Of a stretch of 33,462 nt of DNA, positions 23,265 through 31,624 are shown piece after piece. Origin of the DNA: Bog-473 sp035483935 (GTDB lineage: Bacteria > Actinomycetota > Acidimicrobiia > Acidimicrobiales > RAAP-2); assembly GCA_035483935.1 (NCBI GenBank), contig DATHPK010000233.1:1-33462 (forward strand), written 5' to 3'. A program made the position numbers and the translations under genes. Position 1 is the first letter of the stretch. Every line of letters starts with the position of its first letter. The notes beneath the pieces are model-generated. The model searched no databases, was not told the origin of the DNA, and was given only the letters and a program-made list of their open reading frames with translations.

Positions 23265-24794
23265 GTGGCCCGCATGGACACCATCGTGCGAGACCTCATG
23301 ACGGCGCCGGCCGTGACCTGCCCGGCGGGCGTGACCCTGGCCGAGGCGGCCGGCGTGATGCAACACGCGGACACCGGCTCGGTCGTCGTGACCGACGACG
23401 GCAAGGTCGTGGGCATCCTGACCGAACGTGACCTGCTGCGAGCGGCCGTGGGCGCAGGCGATCCCCGGCGCGAGACGGTCGCGCTGTGGATGACGGCGCG
23501 GCCGGACGTCCTCGGGCCCGACGAGCGGGTGGACGCGGCGTGGGCGAGCCTGACCTCGCATCACTACCGCCACCTCCCCGTGGTGGAGGATGACGTTTGC
23601 GTCGGCGTGGTGTCGCTGCGCGACCTGATGGGCGTCGCGCGCATCCGGCCCGCCGGCGAGACGAGCGGCGACGTGCCGGCCGGGCTCGAGGGGGTCGTCG
23701 TCGCCGAGACCAGCATCGGCGACGTCCGCGGACAGGAGGGCTTCTTCCACTACCGCCAATACTCGGCGGTCGACCTAGCCGAGACGCGCTCCCTCGAGGA
23801 CGTCTGGTACCTCCTCTTCCGTGGAGAGTTACCCGATGCCGCGGCGTCGGCGGCGTTCAGCGCGGAGGTGCGGCAGCGACGCGTGCTGCCCCCCGGGCTC
23901 AGCACGCTGCTCCCCGCCCTGGCGCGCCGGGGGGCACCGCTCGACGTGCTCCGCACGGCGGTCTCGCTGCTGGGGGCGGAGCTGGGTTGGCGGCCGACGC
24001 ACGACATCGGGGCCGACGAGCTGGCCGACCAGGCGCTCGGACTGTGCGCCGTCGTGCCGACCATCCTGGCCGCCGCGCATCGCCTCCGGTGCGACGAACA
24101 GCCGATAGAGCCGCGAGCGGACCTCGGCCATGCCGCCAACTATCTCTACATGCTGACCGGGGCGGTGCCCGCACCCGAGCACGCGCGGGCGATCGAGCAG
24201 TACATGATCCTGACGATCGACCACGGGTTCAACGCGTCCACCTTCACGGCGCGCGTGGTCACGTCGACAGGCGCAGACCTCGGTGCGGCCATCGTGGCCG
24301 CAATCGGCGCGCTGTCCGGGCCGCTCCACGGCGGCGCGCCGAGCCGCGCGCTCGACCTCCTCGATGCCATCGGCACACCCGAACGCGCCGACCCGTACAT
24401 CCGCCACGCCGTGGAACACGGGGAACGCATCATGGGCTTCGGCCACCGGGTGTACAAGACCGAGGACCCGCGTTCGCTCCTGTTGCGCGGGGTGAGCGAG
24501 GGGCTCGGAGGGCCCCTGGTCGAGCTCTCCGAATCGGTGGAACGCACCGTCGTGGAGGTGCTGGCCGAGCTCAAGCCGGGCCGCCACCTCTACGCGAACG
24601 TCGAGTTCTATGCCGGGGTCGTGATGCACACCTGCGACATCCCGCGCGAGATGTTCACCCCGACGTTCGCCACCGGACGGACGATCGGGTGGTGCGCGCA
24701 CGTGCTGGAGCAGGCGGCGCACAACCGCCTGATCCGCCCGGCCGCCCGCTACGTCGGCCCTCCGCCGCCCCAGCCGGTGCCCGCCGCCGGTTGA
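23265..24794 (+). CDS. citrate synthase homologue with N-terminal CBS-domain pair
   Basis: The 509-residue fusion has two CBS repeats at about 5-125 (RDLMTAPAVTCPAGVTLAEA with VVGILTERDLLRA, then VGVVSLRDLMGVA), the module that senses adenine nucleotides. A citrate synthase domain fills the rest. His355 (LSGPLHGGAP) and His394 (GFGHRVYK) are kept, but the third catalytic position is Glu447 (ANVEFYAG) instead of the usual Asp. It may form citrate or 2-methylcitrate from oxaloacetate and an acyl-CoA. The GTG at 23265 has AGGGGG just upstream; ATG at 23274 is possible. It is divergent from the HTH-citrate synthase. Confidence 0.88.
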   Translation: MARMDTIVRDLMTAPAVTCPAGVTLAEAAGVMQHADTGSVVVTDDGKVVGILTERDLLRAAVGAGDPRRETVALWMTARPDVLGPDERVDAAWASLTSHHYRHLPVVEDDVCVGVVSLRDLMGVARIRPAGETSGDVPAGLEGVVVAETSIGDVRGQEGFFHYRQYSAVDLAETRSLEDVWYLLFRGELPDAAASAAFSAEVRQRRVLPPGLSTLLPALARRGAPLDVLRTAVSLLGAELGWRPTHDIGADELADQALGLCAVVPTILAAAHRLRCDEQPIEPRADLGHAANYLYMLTGAVPAPEHARAIEQYMILTIDHGFNASTFTARVVTSTGADLGAAIVAAIGALSGPLHGGAPSRALDLLDAIGTPERADPYIRHAVEHGERIMGFGHRVYKTEDPRSLLLRGVSEGLGGPLVELSESVERTVVEVLAELKPGRHLYANVEFYAGVVMHTCDIPREMFTPTFATGRTIGWCAHVLEQAAHNRLIRPAARYVGPPPPQPVPAAG

Positions 24795-24832
24795 GCGAGC
24801 GCGTTCCCAGGCCGGGAGCCGGAATACCCGAC

Positions 24833-24838
24833 TAACCT
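24833..24838 (+). promoter_or_regulatory. candidate -10 element (TAACCT) of the DUF4395 gene
   Basis: TAACCT lies ten bases before the ATG at 24849, implying a leader of only a few bases. Confidence 0.32.
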
Positions 24839-24848
24839 GGTCGGGGTT

Positions 24849-25343
24849 ATGCGTTCGCTGTTCTCCTTCCCCAATCCGGTCAACGAGGTGTCGGCCCGCC
24901 TCGTGGCGGCCGGCGTGGTCCTGATGTCGGTCCTGACCATCGCGTTCGACCAGAAATGGGTGACGGTCGTGATCGCCTACGGCTTCGTTGCCCGCGTCCT
25001 CACCGGACCGACGCTCAGCCCGCTCGGTCAGCTCGTGACGCGGGTGATTACGCCGCGGATCGGCCTGGCGGCGAGGCCGGTGGCCGGCCCGCCCAAGCGT
25101 TTCGCCCAAGGCGTGGGGGCGGCCTTCTCGCTGTCCGCCCTGATCCTGACCGGGTTGGGCTACTGGACTGCGGCGGAGGCGATGCTCGGTCTGCTGGTGG
25201 TGGCGGCGACCCTGGAGGCGGCGTTCGGCATCTGCCTGGGCTGCATGACCTTCGGATTGCTCATGCGGGCGGGAGTGGTGCCCGACGAGGTGTGCGAACG
25301 CTGCAACGACATCTGGGCCGGGACGAGCAGCGCGGCCGTCTGA
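24849..25343 (+). CDS. DUF4395 family membrane protein
   Basis: The 164-residue integral membrane protein has about four hydrophobic segments (near 15-33, 37-52, 88-104 and 110-128). Its start MRSLFSFPNPVNEVSARLVA is typical of DUF4395. Two cysteine pairs stand out: Cys129/Cys132 (GICLGCMTFG) at the end of the last helix, and Cys149/Cys152 (VCERCND) near the C-terminus. They could bind metal or exchange disulfides; family members are often found near thioredoxin-like genes, but none is seen here. The function is unknown. It converges on the alcohol dehydrogenase gene with nine bases between stops. Confidence 0.82.
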   Translation: MRSLFSFPNPVNEVSARLVAAGVVLMSVLTIAFDQKWVTVVIAYGFVARVLTGPTLSPLGQLVTRVITPRIGLAARPVAGPPKRFAQGVGAAFSLSALILTGLGYWTAAEAMLGLLVVAATLEAAFGICLGCMTFGLLMRAGVVPDEVCERCNDIWAGTSSAAV

Positions 25344-25356
25344 GCGCTCCGCTCAG
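25340..25356. terminator. perfect 7-bp hairpin spanning two convergent stop codons
   Basis: CTGAGCG (25340-25346) and CGCTCAG (25350-25356) pair around a CTC loop. The arms contain the TGA stops of the DUF4395 gene and of the alcohol dehydrogenase gene. There is no T-run; it may act as a compact bidirectional terminator. Confidence 0.45.
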
Positions 25357-26465
25357 CTGTCGTAGACGAGCACCCCGCGGATGTTCTTGCCGTCGCGCAT
25401 GTCCTGATAGCCCTGGTTGATGTCGCCCAGCTTGTAGGTGCTGGTGATCATGGAGTCCAGATCGAGCTGCCCCTCGCGGTACAGCTTCAGCAATTTCGGG
25501 ATGTCCGAATGGATGTTGGCCGAGCCGAAGATGCTCCCGACGACCTGCTTCTCCATGATCGTCAGCTGCATCAGGTTCATGGTCACGTCCATCTCCGTCA
25601 TGGGGTGGATGTTCGTGACGACCACGCGACCCCGCTTGGCGGTGAGACCCAGAATCGACTCCATCATCGACCCCCGGCCGACGCCCATGGCGCAAATGAC
25701 CTTGTCGCACATGCGGCCCCAGGTCTCCCGCTGGATGAGCTCGAACGCCTCCTCCACCGAGGCGGCGGTGTGGGTGGCGCCGAAGCCGGGGGCGAGCTTG
25801 CGCTTGAGCTCGACGGGGTCGATGGCGAAGATCATCTCGGCGCCGGCCAGCCGCGCGCCCTGCACGGCCGAGGTGCCGATGCCACCGATGCCGACCACCG
25901 CGACGTAGTCGCCGGGGCGCACGTCGGCGGCGTACACCGCGGAGCCCCAGCCGGTGGTAACGCCGCAGCCCACGAGACAGGCCTTGTCGAGCGGGATGTC
26001 CTCGAGGATCTTTACGCAGGACGCCTGGTTGACGACGCCGTACTTGGCAAAGGTGCCGAGGCAGACCATGGTCGCGATGTCCTGGCCCCGGGCGTGGTGC
26101 CTGATGGTGCCGTCCATCTGGCGGCCGGCCATCAGCACGCCGCCGACGTCGCAGAGGTTCGAATGTCCGGTGGCGCAGGACGGGCACTTGCCGCACGCGG
26201 GCACGAAACCCAGCACCACGTGGTCGCCCGGTTTGAGCGCCGTGACGCCGGGACCGACGTCCTCGACCACACCGGCACCCTCGTGACCGCCGATCATCGG
26301 CAAGGGCACCGGCATGTCACCGGTGACGAGGTGCTCGTCGGAATGGCACATGCCGGACGCGGCGTACTTGACGAGGACCTCGCCGTCCTTGGGCGGGTCG
26401 AGCTCGATGGGCTCCACGCTCCAGTCGGCGTTGCGCTCCCACAAGACAGCTGCTTCGGTCTCCAC
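25353..26465 (-). CDS. NDMA-dependent alcohol dehydrogenase (Rxyl_3153-like, zinc-type)
   Basis: This is a medium-chain zinc alcohol dehydrogenase of 370 residues. The catalytic zinc ligands are Cys40 (GMCHSDEHLV), His61-Glu62 (GGHEGAG) and the Cys of LVGCGVTTG. The structural zinc uses Cys91, Cys94, Cys97 and Cys105 (ACGKCPSCATGHSNLC). The cofactor loop is VVGIGGIGTSA. The sequence fits the NDMA-dependent subgroup (TIGR03989-like), whose NAD(H) is tightly held and which is linked to mycofactocin as electron carrier. No mycofactocin genes are in the window. The GTG at 26465 is set by GGGGAGG four bases upstream. It is divergent from a DHA2 transporter. Confidence 0.88.
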   Translation of the reverse strand: METEAAVLWERNADWSVEPIELDPPKDGEVLVKYAASGMCHSDEHLVTGDMPVPLPMIGGHEGAGVVEDVGPGVTALKPGDHVVLGFVPACGKCPSCATGHSNLCDVGGVLMAGRQMDGTIRHHARGQDIATMVCLGTFAKYGVVNQASCVKILEDIPLDKACLVGCGVTTGWGSAVYAADVRPGDYVAVVGIGGIGTSAVQGARLAGAEMIFAIDPVELKRKLAPGFGATHTAASVEEAFELIQRETWGRMCDKVICAMGVGRGSMMESILGLTAKRGRVVVTNIHPMTEMDVTMNLMQLTIMEKQVVGSIFGSANIHSDIPKLLKLYREGQLDLDSMITSTYKLGDINQGYQDMRDGKNIRGVLVYDS

Positions 26466-26691
26466 GTTGCCTCCCCAGGGTGTGGCGCGGTGACGCGCTC
26501 TGCGTACGCTACCGGCCGCGGCATCGCCCGCGCCTCCCACCGGGACGAGCACGAGGCGCAGGTGCTGCTTCGTCGACGCCCGGCCGGGATGCACCACGCA
26601 CGGGGGCCGGGATGGCCGCGGCAATCCTGACGCCCGACGAGGTCTGCGACACTGGCGGAGTGATCCCCACCGGCCGCTGCCGCCCGACATC
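26466..26691. other. 226-bp divergent intergenic region
   Basis: This region lies between the alcohol dehydrogenase and transporter starts. It holds the dehydrogenase ribosome-binding site GGGGAGG (26470-26476) and, on the minus strand, a possible -10 TAGCGT (26506-26511). No clear promoter or ribosome-binding site is seen for the transporter, and no strong repeat. Confidence 0.4.
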
Positions 26692-28434
26692 GTGGTGACG
26701 CAGGCGCTGCGGCCGGCCCGCGACTTGGTGAACGAGAACCACAAGTGGATCGCGCTGTTCATCACCACGCTCGGCATGCTGATGGCCGCGATCGACGGCT
26801 CCATCGTCCTCATTGCGCTCCCCGCGATTTTTCGCGGCATCCACCTCGACCCGCTGCTCCCCTCGAACACGTTCTTCCTGCTGTGGATGATCCTCGGCTT
26901 CCTGATCGTGACGAGTGTGCTCGTAGTGAGCCTCGGCAAGCTCGGCGACCTCTACGGCCGCGTGCGCATGTACAACCTGGGCTTCGCGGTCTTCACATTC
27001 TTCTCCCTGTTGTTGAGCATCACCTGGATGACCGGGACCGCGGGCGGCGTCTGGCTCATCGTCATGCGGATCTTCCAGGGCGTCGGTGCCGCGCTGTTGA
27101 TGGCCAACTCGGCGGCCATCCTCACCGACGCCTTCCCGCCCGACCGCCGCGGCTTCGCCCTCGGCATCAACCAGGCCGCCGCCATCAGCGGCACGTTCAT
27201 CGGCCTCCTGCTCGGCGGCCTGCTGGCCCCGGTCAATTGGCGCCTCATCTTCCTCGTCTCCGTTCCGATCGGACTCTTCGCCACCATCTGGGGCTATTTC
27301 TCCCTGCACGAGATCGAGCGCGGCTCGGGCGGCAAGATCGACTGGGCCGGCAACGTGACCTTTGCCATCGGGCTGATCCTCGTCATGGTCGGGATCACGT
27401 ACGGGATCGAGCCCTACGGCCACCATCCGATGGGCTGGACCAACCCGGTCGTGCTGACCGAACTGGGTGTCGGCGTCGCCTTCCTCGTCCTGTTCTGCTG
27501 GATCGAATTGCGCACGAAAGAGCCGATGTTCCGTCTGCAGCTGTTCAAGATCAGGGCCTTCTCGGCCGGCGTGTTCGCCAGCTTCCTCGGAGCGCTCGGC
27601 CGGGGCGGCCTGATGTTCATGTTGATCATCTGGCTGCAGGGGATCTGGCTCCCCCAACACGGCTACACCTTCGAGGTGACGCCGCTGTGGGCCGGCATCT
27701 TCATGATCCCGCTGACGGCGGGGTTCATGATCGCGGGACCTCTGTCGGGCATCCTGTCCGACCGCTACGGCCCGCGGCCGTTCGCAACGTTCGGGATGCT
27801 GGGCACCGCGGTGTGCTTCCTCCTGCTCGAGACCCTGCCGGTCGACTTCTCGTACAGCGAGTTCGCCGTGCTGCTGTTCGTCACCGGGGCGTGCATGTCG
27901 ACCTTCGGCGCGTCGAACCGCACCGGGGTGATGAACAGCCTCCCGGCGTCCGACCGGGGAGCAGGCTCGGGCATGAACACGACGTTCCAGAACTCCGCCC
28001 AGGTGCTCTCGATCGGGATCTTCTTCACCTTGATCATCGTCGGACTCTCCGACACGCTGCCGGCGGCCCTCGTGCGCGGGCTCAGCACGCACGGCGTCCC
28101 GCACGCCACCGCCGAATCGATCTCGCAGCTGCCGCCCGTTTCGACCCTCTTTGCCGCTTTCCTCGGTTACAACCCGGCCAGCCACCTGATCGGGCCGCAC
28201 ATCCTGGCGCAGCTGACCCCGGTCCAACGCGCCACGGTCACCGGCGAGCGGTTCTTCCCGAGCCTGATCACCGACGCCTTCAAGGACGGCCTGCACGCAG
28301 CATTCAACTTCGGCATCGTGATGTGCCTAGTCGGTGCGGCGGCATCGTGGACCCGGGGCGGCAAGGCGCCGGCGTTTGCCGAGGAAGAAATGACGCTCGA
28401 CCTTGGCGCCGAACCGGAGCCGGCGACGCTGTGA
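26692..28434 (+). CDS. MFS transporter, DHA2 family (14-TM drug/efflux type)
   Basis: This inner-membrane proton-coupled exporter has 580 residues and about 14 hydrophobic helices, the DHA2 layout. Recognisable parts are helix 1 with the acidic FITTLGMLMAAIDGSIV, motif A LGKLGDLYGRVRMY after helix 2, MRIFQGVGAALLMANSAAIL and GFALGINQAAAISGTFIG in the first half, and SGILSDRYGPRPF in the second. An unusually long loop (about residues 465-525) lies before the last helix. The substrate is unknown. The start is taken as GTG at 26692; no ribosome-binding site supports it strongly. Confidence 0.87.
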   Translation: MVTQALRPARDLVNENHKWIALFITTLGMLMAAIDGSIVLIALPAIFRGIHLDPLLPSNTFFLLWMILGFLIVTSVLVVSLGKLGDLYGRVRMYNLGFAVFTFFSLLLSITWMTGTAGGVWLIVMRIFQGVGAALLMANSAAILTDAFPPDRRGFALGINQAAAISGTFIGLLLGGLLAPVNWRLIFLVSVPIGLFATIWGYFSLHEIERGSGGKIDWAGNVTFAIGLILVMVGITYGIEPYGHHPMGWTNPVVLTELGVGVAFLVLFCWIELRTKEPMFRLQLFKIRAFSAGVFASFLGALGRGGLMFMLIIWLQGIWLPQHGYTFEVTPLWAGIFMIPLTAGFMIAGPLSGILSDRYGPRPFATFGMLGTAVCFLLLETLPVDFSYSEFAVLLFVTGACMSTFGASNRTGVMNSLPASDRGAGSGMNTTFQNSAQVLSIGIFFTLIIVGLSDTLPAALVRGLSTHGVPHATAESISQLPPVSTLFAAFLGYNPASHLIGPHILAQLTPVQRATVTGERFFPSLITDAFKDGLHAAFNFGIVMCLVGAAASWTRGGKAPAFAEEEMTLDLGAEPEPATL

Positions 28435-28479
28435 CCATGACCTCGGAGCTCCCGTGCCGGCCTGCGCCGCTCCGCTCCG

Positions 28480-29778
28480 TTAGCCCAGATCGCCGCGCGA
28501 TGTCAGAACCGTGGTGGGCCGCCTGCTCCTGAGATCGTCTGCCTGCGCCTCGGCCTTTGAACGGTCAGGCGTGCGGCTTCGGAACCACAGCATGGCGCCG
28601 ACCAAGACGAGGAAGATGACGGTCGAGATCACGTAGGCGTTCTCCCTGACGTACCAGATGGCGTTGACGGCGCCGGGCGCGGTCGGCGTCACCACCATGA
28701 ACGGAACGGTCGCCGCGGCCGCCCAGCACAGACCCATGGCCGGCCGATCGCTCCCCGCGACCAACCAGACCAGCACCGGCAAGACCCACACGTAGTGGTG
28801 GGGCCACGAGATGGGAGAGACGAGTAGCCCAGTGCCGGCGCACACCAACACTCCGAGCAATGGTGACGAACGCCGATAGGCCAGGGCGGCCAGCGCGATG
28901 CCGCCACACACGACGGCGACGGTGATGAGGTCGGCGATCGCATGGGGCGCTGAGAACCCTGCTCTGCCAACGGCGGCGCGAAGCGTCTGGTCGATCACGA
29001 GACCGGCGTTCCCGATCCGCTTCACCTCGAACACATCCTTGGTGAAATAACTCCACGAATCGCCGGGAGCGATGACGAACAGTGCACCGGTGGCCGCGAG
29101 GAACGATGTCGCCATGTTCCTGGCGGCGCGCCACTGGCGCGTCGCCAGTAAATAGGGGAGGAAGACGAGCGGCGTCAGCTTCAAGGCCGCCGCGAGCCCG
29201 GTCAGGACCCCTCTCGGCAGCTTCCTGTCCCGCCAGGAGAGCCTGGCGGCCAGATCCGCCACGATCATGAGGACGAGCAGCGCGTTGATCTGTCCGAGCT
29301 CGAGATCTTGGCGCACGGGGAAGAGCAGTAAGCCGAGCGGGATCAGCAGAAGAAAGGCGGTTCGCCAATCCGACGACACCACGTTCCTGCCCTTGGTGGC
29401 CGCGATGCTCACGGCGATCAGCGCCGTCAAGGCCGCCATATCGATGCCATCCCAGACGAGACCGCCGACGAAGGTGGTCAGGTGCGACACGGGCCAGAAG
29501 AGAAGGGCCGCCAGGGGCGGGTAGGTGAAGGGGAGGTGGCTCGTTTCGTACCGCAGCGACGAGGAGTAGAGGCCGGAGCCCAACACGTGCTGGCCGCCCA
29601 TCCGGTAGACGTCGAAGTCAACCTGTTGTTGCCGCGCCATCACGACGAGCCAAGCCGCGAACAGGCCGAGTGAGACCGACCCCAACAACCAGAGCGTCCT
29701 GGGCCGAAGCGGCACGATGTGATGCGCCCACCCGCTAGCGCTCGACGGTGCCTTATCGGCGTGCGCCCACAGAACCAC
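28480..29778 (-). CDS. GT87-type polyprenyl-phosphate mannosyltransferase (DUF2029)
   Basis: The 432-residue membrane glycosyltransferase is of the GT-C fold, related to PimE and other alpha-mannosyltransferases of actinobacterial cell-envelope glycolipids. It has about ten hydrophobic helices. Its first periplasmic loop holds the acidic VDFDVYRMGGQHVL motif typical of the family, followed by LPFTYPPLAALLFWPV; ELGQINALLVLMIV and SWPHHYVWVLPVL are also characteristic. The acceptor is unknown. The GTG at 29778 has GAGGAGG (29784-29790) five bases upstream. The C-terminus is cytoplasmic and rich in Arg, Asp and Ser. Confidence 0.84.
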   Translation of the reverse strand: MVLWAHADKAPSSASGWAHHIVPLRPRTLWLLGSVSLGLFAAWLVVMARQQQVDFDVYRMGGQHVLGSGLYSSSLRYETSHLPFTYPPLAALLFWPVSHLTTFVGGLVWDGIDMAALTALIAVSIAATKGRNVVSSDWRTAFLLLIPLGLLLFPVRQDLELGQINALLVLMIVADLAARLSWRDRKLPRGVLTGLAAALKLTPLVFLPYLLATRQWRAARNMATSFLAATGALFVIAPGDSWSYFTKDVFEVKRIGNAGLVIDQTLRAAVGRAGFSAPHAIADLITVAVVCGGIALAALAYRRSSPLLGVLVCAGTGLLVSPISWPHHYVWVLPVLVWLVAGSDRPAMGLCWAAAATVPFMVVTPTAPGAVNAIWYVRENAYVISTVIFLVLVGAMLWFRSRTPDRSKAEAQADDLRSRRPTTVLTSRGDLG

Positions 29779-29783
29779 TGCCC

Positions 29784-29790
29784 CCTCCTC
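29784..29790 (-). promoter_or_regulatory. ribosome-binding site of the GT87 gene
   Basis: GAGGAGG lies five bases before the GTG at 29778 and fixes that start. Confidence 0.7.
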
Positions 29791-29895
29791 TACAACCCTG
29801 TATACGCGTCACAAAGGGGGTTGCTTCAAGAGTGGCGTGGCACCGCAACCGAACTGCACCCGCCACTGTCGAGATGGCGGCCCATCCGGGTTCGA

Positions 29896-29912
29896 CCGGC
29901 CGCTCCGGCCGG
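29896..29912. repeat. 7-bp perfect hairpin upstream of the GT87 gene
   Basis: CCGGCCG and CGGCCGG pair around a CTC loop, in the 197-bp gap between the acyl-CoA ligase stop and the GT87 start. It may back up the stronger terminator at 29937-29964. Confidence 0.35.
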
Positions 29913-29936
29913 CTCCTCGATGAGTTCGGTCTCCAC

Positions 29937-29964
29937 GGGAAGACGCGTAGGCACGCGTTTTCCC
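29937..29964 (-). terminator. strong hairpin terminator of the acyl-CoA ligase gene
   Basis: Twelve-base arms 29937-29948 (GGGAAGACGCGT) and 29953-29964 (ACGCGTTTTCCC) pair with one mismatch around the 4-base loop AGGC. The hairpin begins 11 bases after the ligase stop on the minus strand. A classic U-run is missing. Confidence 0.5.
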
Positions 29965-29975
29965 GCACGCCGAGA

Positions 29976-31610
29976 TCAGCGCAGGAGATGCCCTCGGCCC
30001 GCCGCCTCGAACTCTTCGCCGATCTTCCTCACGTCCTCGAGCGTCAGAGGGTCGTATTCGAGCTCCCGCCCGCGCCTCCACCACACCGGATCCGTGGTCT
30101 GCCAGCGGTGTGCGCGCAGGGATTTGCGATCGATCTTGCCGGTGCCCGTGACAGGAATGGCGTCGACCACGCGGACGTACGTGGGTGCCCACTTCGTGCC
30201 GAGGTCCGCCTGCGCCGCCAAGAAGACCGCGAACGCGTCCGCGTCGAAGCCGGCCCCGGGCCGAAGTTCGACCGCTGCCATCACCTGATCGCCGGTCCGA
30301 GGATCCGGCACGGCGAACACGACCGATGCCGCGACGGCGGGATGCCGCGCCAGGATCGTCTCGACCGGTGCGGCCGCGAAGTTCTCCCCGTCAACCCGGA
30401 GCCAGTCGTCACCCCGGCCGGCGAAGTAGAAGGTTCCCTCTTCGTCTCGATAGCCGAGATCGCCGCTCCAGAACCAGCCGTTGCGGGTCCGCACGGCATC
30501 CGCGTCGTCGTTGGCGTAGTAGCCCTCGAACGAGGCCTCGGCATCGCGACGCACGATCTCACCGATGGCGTCCGTGGGATTGAGGAGCGCTCGCGACGCT
30601 CCGAAGACCGCTCGGGCGCGCTCGGCGCCGGACTCGGGATCGACGATAGCGACGTCCATGCCATCGGGCGGCCGACCCAATGCGTCTTCGGGCATGCCGG
30701 GGAACGGGTTGATGGACACCCCACCTTCACTCGAGGTGTAGCCCTCGACCACGTAGCAGCCGAATCGCCGGCGGAATGCCTTGCGGTCCTGGACCGAGGC
30801 TTCCGCACCGACGCAGAACACGAGGGCGTTGTCGGCGTCCTCGGCGGTGGGAGGCTGCGCCAGGATGTAGGACAGGGCGCGGCCCACGTAGTTGAAGGAC
30901 GTGCAGCCGTGCTCCCTGACGTCGCTCAGAAAGCTCGTTGCCGAGAACCTACGCTTGAGTACAACCCGCGACCCGGCGCTCAGGCCCGGGAAGAGACTCC
31001 CCATGAGTGCGTTGAGGTGGAACATCGGCATCGAGCAGTACAGGACGTCAGCGTCCGTGTACACCGAGGCCGCCCCGGCCATCATCCGCACGGCCCGCTC
31101 CTGGGACACCCGGACGGCCTTCGGGGCGCCCGTCGAGCCCGAGGTGAACACGAGGAGGAAGAGCGCGTCGCGCGGAGGCCCCGCGGCAGGAGCCGGGGCG
31201 CCCCGGTGCTCGCCCACGGCGTCCGTCCAGCGGGTGTCGTCGACGAGCCGGACTGGCGCCCCAGGATCCACGCCCGCCAGAAGGTCCGCCTTCGAGCGGT
31301 CCGTGAGGATGACGGCGCAGTCGGTGTGGCGCAGGTCGCCGGCGAGCGCCTCGCCGCGGCGGGTGTCATTGGCGCCGACGACGACCGAACCCGTGAGCGC
31401 CGCGGCACAGAGGAGGAAGAAGTACTCGGGGAGGTTGTCGAGCAGCACGCCGATGTGCTTGCCGTCCAGACCGGATTGTCGAAGGAGCGCGGCTCGTGCG
31501 AGCGCCTCGTCGACGACGTCGCCCCACGTCCACGTCCTGTCCTCGAACACGAGTCCCACACGGCCGTCACCGAACCGGTCAGCGACGAGTTCGTAGATCG
31601 TTTCGGCCAT
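29976..31610 (-). CDS. fatty-acyl-CoA ligase (AMP-binding, FadD-like)
   Basis: This adenylate-forming enzyme activates a carboxylic acid to acyl-AMP and then acyl-CoA. It has 544 residues. The ATP loop is VFTSGSTGAPK (154-164), motif A5 is VEGYTSSEGG, the hinge is GRGDDWLRVDGENF, and the A10 lysine is Lys492 (PVTGTGKIDRKSLR). The overall style is like mycobacterial FadD17/FadD-type ligases of long-chain or steroid side-chain acids, but the substrate cannot be assigned. The ATG at 31610 has TAACAT eight bases upstream and no Shine-Dalgarno sequence. It is followed by a strong hairpin. Confidence 0.88.
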   Translation of the reverse strand: MAETIYELVADRFGDGRVGLVFEDRTWTWGDVVDEALARAALLRQSGLDGKHIGVLLDNLPEYFFLLCAAALTGSVVVGANDTRRGEALAGDLRHTDCAVILTDRSKADLLAGVDPGAPVRLVDDTRWTDAVGEHRGAPAPAAGPPRDALFLLVFTSGSTGAPKAVRVSQERAVRMMAGAASVYTDADVLYCSMPMFHLNALMGSLFPGLSAGSRVVLKRRFSATSFLSDVREHGCTSFNYVGRALSYILAQPPTAEDADNALVFCVGAEASVQDRKAFRRRFGCYVVEGYTSSEGGVSINPFPGMPEDALGRPPDGMDVAIVDPESGAERARAVFGASRALLNPTDAIGEIVRRDAEASFEGYYANDDADAVRTRNGWFWSGDLGYRDEEGTFYFAGRGDDWLRVDGENFAAAPVETILARHPAVAASVVFAVPDPRTGDQVMAAVELRPGAGFDADAFAVFLAAQADLGTKWAPTYVRVVDAIPVTGTGKIDRKSLRAHRWQTTDPVWWRRGRELEYDPLTLEDVRKIGEEFEAAGRGHLLR

Positions 31611-31618
31611 CGCGCCAG

Positions 31619-31624
31619 ATGTTA
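31619..31624 (-). promoter_or_regulatory. candidate -10 element (TAACAT) of the acyl-CoA ligase gene
   Basis: TAACAT on the minus strand is eight bases before ATG 31610, the leaderless layout. Confidence 0.42.

Noticed and set aside
26509..28296. A 595-codon open frame on the minus strand over the DHA2 transporter
   Set aside because: It is rich in Glu, Gln, Arg and His with no motif, while the plus strand encodes a clear 14-helix transporter.
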